Below, in pieces: positions 56,520 to 64,000 of a DNA stretch of 64,000 nt; within the stretch, counting starts at the first letter, position 1, and the number at the start of each line of letters is the position of its first letter. The position numbers and the translations under genes are program-made. The stretch covers positions 2,200,001-2,264,000 of the forward strand of contig JAOTOL010001624.1 of NCBI GenBank assembly GCA_034440575.1, given 5' to 3'. The stretch is from Imbricaverruca yamaguchii (lineage: Eukaryota; Arthropoda; Thecostraca; Neoverrucidae). The notes below the pieces were generated by a model. The model was not told the origin of the DNA and ran no database searches. It saw nothing but the letters and a program-made list of their open reading frames with translations.

Positions 56520-57300
56520 AATCGATAATACTTTGACGTCACTTGTGACACCGAATGCTACACTTAGGTCACACATGTTTTATCGTTGCTACCATATCAA
56601 TAGTTATTGTTTATACGTCACTGAAACAAGTTGTTAGCTGAATGTAACCGTGAGGATTCCCACCCTACGTTCACAAACAAATACAAGGTGGCAACTGACC
56701 GGGAGAGACACCAGGTGAAATCAACTTCAAAGCCAGCGACGCCCTAGGCGTGCGTAGGCGATGGTTTGCGTAGCTTCCTGACAGCAGTACTCACCGGTCA
56801 TGTACCGGAAAGCCCCACGGCCGGTCCCAGCCAGGCACAGTGACAGTCCAGGCGCCTGAGCTAGTGTCCCGCTGCGGCGCCAGCGACAGGCGTGCGATGG
56901 TGACAACCGTGAGAGCCGATCCCCGACACGACCCGAGCGTGCCTGTCCAACTCATCGCTGCCTTGCTCGCTTGCTCGCCTGGCTTCCGATGCCTCGCGGT
57001 GGATGACTATCAATGACGAACGTTGACTTGGCGTCTGCTGACGTCCACGATCTAGTGCAGCATTTTCCACAGTACAGTACGGCATCACGTCGCTTTGTTT
57101 CGGCATCGTGTTGAAGTCTCGGCCGGCAACAGCCCCGAGCACAGTCCCGACTTGTCATCTCCGGTGGATTGTCATAGCGGCCCGGCCGCCGCCGCAGCTG
57201 CCTCGTCCGTGGCGGAGCCGAACGTGTTGCCATAGCAACTGAGCCGCTCGGGGCCACACGTGCTGCTCGCTTACAGGAGAGTGACGATTGCGGGCCGTTT
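56520..57300. other. Unique sequence, GC-rich towards 3' side
   Basis: 56800-57250 is moderately CpG-rich with minus-strand frames of about 100 codons without a domain. Confidence 0.4.
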
Positions 57301-57318
57301 CAGTCGCCGTGCACAGTC

Positions 57319-57708
57319 TGCCCAGTGCGGGGAGATTCAGTCGCAGAGTGCACACTCTGCCCAGTGTGGGGAGATTCAGTCGCAGAGTGCACACTCTGCC
57401 CAGTGTGGGGAGATTCAGTCGCAGAGTGCACACTCTACCCAGTGTGGGGAGATTCAGTCGCAGAGTGCACACTCTACCCAGTGTGGGGAGATTCAGTCGC
57501 AGAGTGCACACTCTACCCAGTGTGGGGAGATTCAGTCGAGAGTGCACACTGCCCAGTTTTAGCAGAGTGCACACTCTGCCCAGGTGGGGAGATTCAGTCG
57601 CAGAGTGCACACTCTACCCAGTGTGGGGAGATTCAGTCGCAGAGTGCACACTCTATCCAGTGTGGGGAGATTCAGTCGCAGAGTGCACACTCTGCCCAGT
57701 CCGGGGCG
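57319..57708. repeat. 39-bp minisatellite
   Basis: About ten copies containing AGTGTGGGGAGATTCAGTCG and CAGAGTGCACACTCTGCCC. GAGTGCACACTC is a perfect 12-bp palindrome. Copies near 57535-57590 are shortened. As 39 is a multiple of three all plus frames stay open. Confidence 0.96.
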
Positions 57709-57985
57709 TTTCAGTCGCCGTGCAGTTTGCCCAGTGCGGGGTGGTTCAGTCGCCGTGCAGTTTGCCCAGTGCGGGGTGGTTCAGTCGCCGTGCAGTTTGC
57801 CCAGTGCGGGGTGGTTCAGTCGCCGTGCAGTTTGCCCAGTGCGGGGTGGTTCAGTCGCCGTGCAGTTTCGCAGTGGGGTGGTTCAGTCGCCGTGCAGTTT
57901 GCCCAGTGCGGGGTGGTTCAGTCGCCGTGCAGTTTGCCCAGTGCGGGGTGGTTCAGTCGCCGTGCAGTTTGCCCAGCGCGGGACG
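57700..57985. repeat. 35-bp minisatellite derived from the 39-bp unit
   Basis: Eight copies with AGTGCGGGGTGGTTCAGTCG and CCGTGCAGTTTGCCC, period 35 (starts at 57733 and 57768). The unit aligns with the neighbouring 39-bp unit with a 4-bp deletion that removes the palindrome. The junction unit near 57700 is a hybrid. Long plus frames (up to 253 codons across both arrays) are by-products. Confidence 0.95.
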
Positions 57986-58134
57986 CCGTCTGCCCGTGCG
58001 GGTGGGTCGCGATTGTGTGGTTAGCCGCGAATGCGGGTTGCTGTCGTAAGTGAACTGCCCAGCCGGGTGTGCCTATGGTGCTTGCTTTGCCTCGGGGTGG
58101 GTCAGTCGCCGTGCACATTCTGCCCAGTGCGGGA

Positions 58135-58268
58135 CGCCTCAGCCGGAGGGATCGCCCGGGCATTGCTGTCGTAATTGACGCCTCAGCCGGAGGGATCGCC
58201 CGGGCATTGCTGTCGTAATTGACGCCTCAGCCGGAGGGATCGCCCGGGCATTGCTGTCGTAATTGACG
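58135..58268. repeat. 44-bp perfect tandem triplication
   Basis: Three copies, apparently identical, of a unit with CCTCAGCCGGAGGGATCGCC, CGGGCATTGCTGTCG and TAATTGACG, starting at 58137, 58181 and 58225. Confidence 0.97.
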
Positions 58269-58461
58269 GTGTGACTGGCCACGTGTGGCAGCTGCGGCTT
58301 CCACTGATCCAATCAGACCAGCCGCAGCTGGGGCCCCGCAACAGCGCCGCGACACCGTGCACGACTGGTGACCGTTGGTGTCACGGAAGCGATCCTCGCT
58401 GTCGAGGCTCGTTCCCACCGAGAGCTGCCTTTAACGGACTCCCAGGTCTTCTGCGCATAGC

Positions 58462-58641
58462 TTGTTTGTTTATTGGTTGGCTCACGACACACTTTATGCA
58501 CATTCACGGCTAAAGGCGCCGCCCATACTGTTTCGCCGGTGGGCTGCGGGATTGGTAAAATGTCCTGAGTGACGCTAGAGTCGAACCCGGGACCTTTGGT
58601 ACCCATAGCCCGACACCTTAACCACTCGGCCATCCCCGCCC
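58462..58641 (-). mobile_element. tRNA-derived SINE, family A, recent insertion
   Basis: Perfect 14-bp TSDs CTTCTGCGCATAGC lie at 58448-58461 and 58642-58655. On the minus strand the head shows GGCCGAGTGGTTAAGG and GGTTCGACTC exactly as at 24761. The body has CCGTGAATGTGCATAAAGTG, and the tail AATAAACAAACA is shorter. This and the 24761 copy are nearly alike over about 180 bp. Confidence 0.97.
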
Positions 58642-58655
58642 CTTCTGCGCATAGC

Positions 58656-59450
58656 CAACAACTTCTACAACGCATAGTTGATTTGCCGTCCTAACCGGGA
58701 AAAGGAAACACAGCCGAACCAGCGCTGCACGCGGATGGCTGGGACTGTTGACCGCCAGCCGGCTGGTCTGTTACGCTGACCTGTCTGGTGTACTGTGTGG
58801 TTCGTGCCATCGACGAGACATCAGCTCCACTCGGTGACTACTCACTTAGTCATGATGTCGCGCAGTGTCGCACTAGCCGGTCACACACGCTACACATGTA
58901 CAGCACGCTAGAACCGGGCGTGGTACCCAGACATTTCGTATCCGTGCCGCCAAGCTCCTGATCATGCCATCGGTCGTAAGCTGCTTTGCGCGTGCACCGA
59001 TCTTAACTAGCGTCTGAGGCGCAACTCGTATCCACTGTTGTCGGGTACAAATCACCATCATATTTTCAGCTGTGTTGTGCATTGGATAACATTTTGATTG
59101 TCCTCAGTCTGTTAGCTTGCGATTGTCAAGCGGTGGTTGACACCGGGAAGCGACAGCAAGCGTGGATTGTGCCCGCTCTTGTGCCACAATTCAGCACGGC
59201 GATCTCGGGCGCAGCGGCGGAGGTGACCGCACACGGCGCGGCCAGTCCCAACTGCAGTGCAACTAACGGCGAGCCGGCGACGGGCCGACCAGCCGTTCCT
59301 GGAGGTCGGCGGCCGTCGTGCCCAGATTTCCGCCGAGTTCGCCCGGGGCAGGAAGCGCGGCGCGAGGCGCGGGCCGGGCAAGTTATCTTTCCGACCGACC
59401 GTCGAGTTAGCGAGATGTGCGGATGCTGATACGGAACAGTTTTCGGAAGC
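58656..59450. other. Unique sequence, no gene recognised
   Basis: 59200-59400 is CpG-rich and open in several frames without a recognised domain. Confidence 0.4.
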
Positions 59451-59459
59451 TGGGGCTCC

Positions 59460-59960
59460 GGCGCTGTCGCGCCATGGACGCCGCTGGACATTCTCGCTCC
59501 GACACTGTCGCGCCCTGGACGCCACTGGAGACCATAGCGCCGACACTGTCGCGCCCTGGGCGCCACTGGAGACCAACCGCGCCGACAATTCGGACGCCGC
59601 TGGACATTCTCGCTCCGACACTGTCGTGCCTGGACGCCACTGGAGACTATAGCGCCGGCAATTTCGCGCCCCGGGGCCACTGGAGACCATAGCTCCGACA
59701 CTGTCGCGCCCTGGGCGCCACTGGAGACCATAGCGCCGACAATTTCGCGCTCCGGACGCCGCTGGACATTCTCGCTCCGGCACTACAGTGCCTGGACGCC
59801 ACTGGAGACCAGAGTTCCGATCCTGTCCCGCTCTGGGCACTATTGGACATTATCGTTCCGACATTGCCGCGCTCTGCACGCACTGGCCACTGAAACTCCG
59901 ACAGTGTCGCGCCTTGAACACTACTGGACAGTGTAGCTCCGACATTGTCGCCAACACTGG
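59460..59960. repeat. ~41-bp CGCCACTGGAGACCATAGC array
   Basis: About twelve units mixing CGCCACTGGAGACCATAGC, CCGACACTGTCGCGCCCTGG and CGCTGGACATTCTCGCTCCG. Two sub-unit types alternate irregularly, and copies decay to the 3' side. The 242-codon minus frame across it is a by-product. Confidence 0.92.
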
Positions 59961-60197
59961 AGCCATGATGATGTCAGAGACAGTTTCGCGACGACCTATT
60001 TGACCGCGCGGCTCGGGCGTCGGCGGATCACGAAGTTCACGCCGGAAGTCTGATACCGTCCGTTGCGAGTTAGCCCCCGCTCGTGTTCGTCGAAGTTTTC
60101 TCGCGCTCGTGTTCTCTTCGTGCGAGCTCCTCCACCGAAGGGGATCTGCTGCGCCAACGAGACCGCTTCACGGCGACCAACAGAGACCTGGTCACGG

Positions 60198-60683
60198 TGA
60201 AGCAGCACACCGATTCTGCCGCAATTCGCCGGGGATGGACACATCCAATGGCATCGCGTCGCTTCGCACTCGCGTGGACAGCAGCTCCATGCATTTACCG
60301 AATTCACCCGCAACGTGGCTATTGCGGGTAAGCGCAGACTGCACACGGACACGTATGTCAAGTTAATGCACGGACACGACAGTAATCGCAGCATTGTGCA
60401 TTACCAGCGCCAGTTCTTCACGATCAATCACTCCCCAGGCACGTGCACCTGCGGTTGCAGCAGCAGCAGCAACTCGCCACAGTTCACTCGCCGGGTGACA
60501 ATCGATACGGGCAGAGTGAATGCGGATACATATTGCAGCAGACTACAGCCTTTGGCCTACGTAATGCACAATCGGCGCAGCTGCTTCGGCGATCGCGTGA
60601 ACAAAGGCGATGATTTTAGTTCCGTAATCGCCGATGACGATCGCTTCCACGACGGCGACACGCGCTGGCGGAACCAAAGCTGA
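60198..60683 (+). CDS. Unrecognised unique open frame (~160 codons)
   Basis: Following a stop at about 60198 one plus frame stays open to a stop at 60683, outside any tandem repeat. It reads HAFTEFTRNVAIAGKRRLHT, then YVKLMHGHD, a CTCGCSSSS patch from a CAGCAG run, and FGDRVNKGDDFSSVIADDD. Composition is protein-like. Other frames and the minus strand are also fairly open here, and I see no domain, start context or splice partners. It may be an exon or chance. Confidence 0.2.
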
Positions 60684-60689
60684 GTGCAT

Positions 60690-61600
60690 CGGTTCCGTTG
60701 CCGCACGATATTCCTGTCGGCACAAGGAAGCCTGAGCAATTACTTTGGAGGTGCGAACGTGCTGGCTGACATCAGAGCATTGAATGTCGCCTGTAAATTC
60801 GCACACGTTAGGCGTCAATCGTTGTCTTTAGCAGCGGCAAATCCAGCCGACTTCCAAAGGGAGGGTCAAACAGGGGCGGATCAAGCTGGTCGGCTTTTGA
60901 CAAACTTCGACAAGCTTCCACGCCGTCCTAGATCGTGGCGTATGTGCAACAAGACTGGGTAGCAAACGTTTTGTTTCAGTTGGGAGAGCAAAAGGCATGC
61001 TGGCTCCCACTTTCAGGCGACTGGGGCGGAATCCATGGTCTGATGACTCCTTAGATCCGTCAATGGGGTCATAGCGTGAGCATAGATTCATTGCCCAGAT
61101 CAACGTAATGCTAATGAAAACATGTAAATTAAGCTGTACTTTAAAATGTGAAGACAATCGATTGCAGGAAACTGCAGACATATTCACGGGCGCCAGAGCC
61201 TGGCTCTGTGGAGGCGCTGGCTGATCCAGAAACTTTACCGGCTTTAGAGTATTTACCCGAATTAAAGAAATTCTACTTGGTCAGGCCGAAAAATAGATGT
61301 TCTGTGCAATTGCAGTTCGTCACTTTTTCCTATTAAAAGCGGACGCCGAGTGCATCTAGATTGCCACGTATTTCGTATTTCAGACTAACACAAGCAATTC
61401 AGTCGAAATGCAATGCAACGAAAATAATAAGGACAAAGCTTGTTTGTGGCCAATAAGTTATAATAAGTTATCACAGCAGAATTTCAAAGCGCCTTTTCAA
61501 TAAGTATCATCCTATCTAGAGTTTCGCCGTACTCACAGCCAAAGTTTCAAATTGACATCAAACCCTTTATATATTGTTCGTGCATTTTGCTTCGTTGCTT
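60690..61600. other. Unique sequence, no gene recognised
   Basis: No motif or repeat was found; AT-rich from about 61080. Confidence 0.4.
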
Positions 61601-61629
61601 ATTGTATCTACATAAGCCATATTTCCTTT

Positions 61630-62650
61630 GTCTCCCACGTGTGGGTGCTGTCAGTAGCACACGCGGCCGAAGGGTGGGCACACTGAGCACGATCTCTTCC
61701 CGTCAGGTCCAAGAGAACCCCGGTTGGGCTCCGAGAGGGACCCCAAAGAAACTCCACGAAGTGGTAGGGCCTCCCAAGGAGGCTGCCAAGGACTTCTACA
61801 CCAACGGCTCCCGTACCAACGAAGGCACAGGGGCCGCCTGGTGCGATGGGCTCCACACTGATCAACCTAAATCAGCACCACGCCATTCGGTATATACATA
61901 CAGCACAGTTGGTAGCCGTGCGATTCTGGCTGCAACACATCACTGAACACCACGTCAGCACACCCACAGTTATTTGTAATGACTCACGCTCCTCCACTGA
62001 CGCCCTCGCAGCCATACACAGCACCACACATCGCACACTCCACGCTCTCCGACACCTCTCCCATGCTCATCACGCACAGCAACTTACAATGCTCTGGATC
62101 CCGGGCTACATAGGCAGGCAACGAGCGGCCAGACGGGCGTACCAATCGGGTCATCGACCTCCACACTCCCACCGTCTTCCAGCGCCCCCCCCCCCCCCCC
62201 GGTGTACCCTGCCCCTGGTCAACACAGTATTCCGCAAATATTTTCAGGCATGCTGGGCCCACAATACATCACATTTGCACCATATTAAGCTCGTGCTCTC
62301 CAAACGGCCCTCGGCACACCAATATACGCACGCATGAAGGTAGCGATCATCGCCCGTTTACGGCTAGGCCATAACGTTCTCACACACACTTTTCTCTTTC
62401 ACGGAAATCGTCGTGTTCCACTTTGCCAAGTGCGTGACGTGCGTTATTTCATTAAACGTCATACTTGCATGCCCATTTGTATAATTTGCAAGTTCGCCCC
62501 ATTTCTGCTTACTTCGAGAAACATCCAATTTCGCTGTCGTTGCGAGCAGTACTCAGCGATGAGTACCCTCCTCGACCTCCTTTTCGAGTTCTTCTAGTGG
62601 TATAGGATTAGAGCACTCCATTTCAAGTCAAGCGCTACCATAGCACGCAA
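61630..62650 (+). pseudogene. Non-LTR retrotransposon 3' end: RNase H and tail domain, frameshifted
   Basis: The 3' part of an autonomous LINE-type element, probably of the I/Jockey/R1-like groups that carry RNase H after the reverse transcriptase. Three frames must be joined. At 61791 it reads DFYTNGSRTNEGTGAAWCD, where the active enzyme has YTDGS. Next comes TAQLVAVRFWL (usual AELxAV), then ICNDSRSSTDAL, WIPGY, and after a shift GNERPDGRT. A later part reads AIIARLRLGHNVLTHTFLFHG, the conserved Arg-Leu-Gly-His block before the final zinc motif. Two of the catalytic acids are changed (D to N, E to Q), and a 17-base C-run at about 62187 plus stops complete the damage. No reverse transcriptase or endonuclease part is present upstream, as expected for a 5'-truncated copy. 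Confidence 0.82.
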
Positions 62651-62659
62651 TTAAAACAC

Positions 62660-63270
62660 TCTATCTGAAGTTAAACGCTACCATCCTCTCAACTCTCGCA
62701 TGGCACACACAGATAGGTTACCTTGCAATAAGTAGGCAGGGACCGATTCAATTTGACAACAACGGACGGCTTCCCTTTAGATTCATCTAGGTTTATTGCC
62801 TTCTGGTTTCTATGCAGCTTGGCTTTCCTTCCTTTTGGTTTTCCCAACTTTAACTTCAGCATTCACCAACACATCCAAGGTCGAGCCAGAACGCCCACGA
62901 CTCGCCCTGGACGCACGATTCTCCGCTTCGTTGTCAGATCGCGGATGGTCAGCGGAGCCTGACTGCTGCTGGCCACTCTCCAAATGTACTATCGCTTGTC
63001 ATGTATGTAGGTATGTATGTCCTGTATGTCCTGTGTGTACCTGCACTTTACGGCACTTGCTTTATTTTCCGTCCGGCGTCTCTCACCTGTTCTATCTCCC
63101 TTGCCCGATACCGGATGCCACATAAAACAGTTTGATGTCACTTCTCCTTAGATTAAATTATCTCTGGCAGATGGCACTTTGTCACTGCGAAGCAAAAAAA
63201 AGGGGAAAGTCGATCAGCCCTTGAGCGAGGCAGTAGTCCAGGTATAGGGGAGACCATTTCAAAATCTAGG
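62660..63270. other. Unique sequence after the retrotransposon relic
   Basis: A short duplication (ACTCYATYTSAAGT..AARCGCTACCAT) occurs at 62615-62690 and may belong to the 3' untranslated end of the relic. GTATGTCCT repeats occur near 63004-63040. No gene is recognised. Confidence 0.4.
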
Positions 63271-63284
63271 TGCCATCTGACGGT

Positions 63285-63455
63285 TCGGGGAGTCCCCTCA
63301 CAGATCGAAGGGCCCGATCACATCTCAGGGGCTCTCTTGCAACTCAGGTGTCCTCTCACAGCTGATAGGGCCCACTCACAGCTCAGAGGGCTCTCCCACA
63401 ACGCAGAGGACCCTTTCGCAGCTCAGGGGTCATTTTACAGCTTAGGGGTACACCG
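63285..63455. repeat. ~24-bp CTCACAGCTCAGAGGGC array
   Basis: About seven imperfect units with CTCTCACAGCTCAGGGG. Units differ by many substitutions. Confidence 0.8.
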
Positions 63456-63819
63456 GTATAGCCAGGATTGGGTCAGATGGGAACAACAATTTGCTTGCGT
63501 TCACAGTACATGTTATGTTTGGGTGAGTGGATGAAGCGGTTTTAACCAATATTCCATCAAGTTTTCAGGGGCGGGGTTAGCCTGTGGCCTGATCTTTCCT
63601 GTAACCTATACTTTAAATGGAGCTTGAAATGTGTTATTACACCCGTAAATCACCGACACTCTGATAAATTAAATATCGGTTGTCGTTTAGGAAGCGTTTC
63701 CAGTCAAATTTTGAAGTTTCGATTATTCAAAACATTTACCTTTGAACTGACCTAGAGGGTCGCATATCAACCACAAGTACAAATTTAGAAGTTATTACCG
63801 AGAATTCGTCTCACCCCAC

Positions 63820-63915
63820 GCCCCATTTTGGTTTCGTTTGGAAATGCCAGGGAAGTCGTCCCCCCTGGCCACTGACGAAGGTGGCAAAATGCCTCACATA
63901 GGTGAAGGTTAATTT
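63820..63915 (+). repeat. Dispersed ~90-bp repeat, copy 2
   Basis: Matches the minus strand of 51465-51545. It carries the stem GCCAGGG with CCCTGGC around AAGTCGTCCC, and CGAAGGTGG downstream. Class unknown. Confidence 0.6.
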
Positions 63916-64000
63916 GCCTAATAATTTGATTGTGCTACTCCTCTTTAGCAATTTCTCGTTCGTGAGACCTTCAGCTATCTTTCACAAGATGGCTGATCCA

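Noticed and set aside
57319..57985. CRISPR-like regular spacing
   Set aside because: The units are contiguous tandem copies with no unique spacers, and the DNA is eukaryotic. The same holds for the 71-bp and 46-bp arrays.
57288..58053. Frames of 240-253 codons
   Set aside because: Caused by 39-bp and 35-bp arrays; frames differ only by repeat phase.
59112..59840. 242-codon minus-strand frame
   Set aside because: Lies on the 41-bp array; repetitive and without a domain.

Overview
This window reads as nuclear DNA from an invertebrate animal. It has no closely spaced gene series, ribosome binding sites or long unique reading frames. It carries tRNA-derived SINEs with target-site duplications (TSDs), relics of a mariner-like transposon and a non-LTR retrotransposon, and a very high density of micro-, mini- and satellite repeats. 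A mollusc or other lophotrochozoan is my guess from the style of the SINEs and repeats; the sequence does not prove it. No complete protein-coding gene can be supported. The longest open frames all lie inside tandem arrays, so they are open because the unit is stop-free and not because they are selected.

Layout. 0-9 kb: moderately unique DNA with two SINEs, a perfect 15-bp hairpin, a 51-bp minisatellite, two ~61-bp hairpin mini-elements and a 568-bp mariner-like relic. 9-16 kb: (AT)n(GT)n, a ~62-bp GC-rich array, an 11-bp TGAC-rich array of about 37 copies and a CAGCTACCA array. 16-26 kb: a ~20-bp GACCTGTCA array, a 27-bp array, a (GGACT)n satellite, a CpG-rich island, a 1.3-kb G/T-rich array, a SINE with a perfect TSD and a 71-bp satellite. 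26-35 kb: mostly unique DNA to 30 kb, then pyrimidine microsatellite, an array of CRE-like palindromes, a homopolymer-rich stretch of doubtful quality, and 46-bp and 16-bp arrays. 35-48 kb: mostly unique, with two full-length tRNA-headed SINEs sharing one body, a third GC-rich SINE, a perfect-palindrome array and several GC-rich arrays. 48-60 kb: trinucleotide tract, a hairpin mini-element with a 16-bp TSD, one candidate exon, then nested 39/35/44/41-bp arrays and another SINE with a perfect TSD. 60-64 kb: unique DNA and the 3' end of a non-LTR retrotransposon with a damaged RNase H domain.

The most interesting signal is a ~61-bp imperfect hairpin with an adenine-rich tail. Three copies begin at the same base. 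One is flanked by a perfect 16-bp TSD, one by a perfect 13-bp TSD and one by a decayed TSD. The same hairpin is the 3' module of tRNA-headed SINEs in this window, and its stems differ between copies by paired, compensatory changes. This suggests a small structured RNA that can be retroposed without the tRNA head. No gene network can be described; the interacting parts here are SINEs and the LINE-type machinery presumed to move them.
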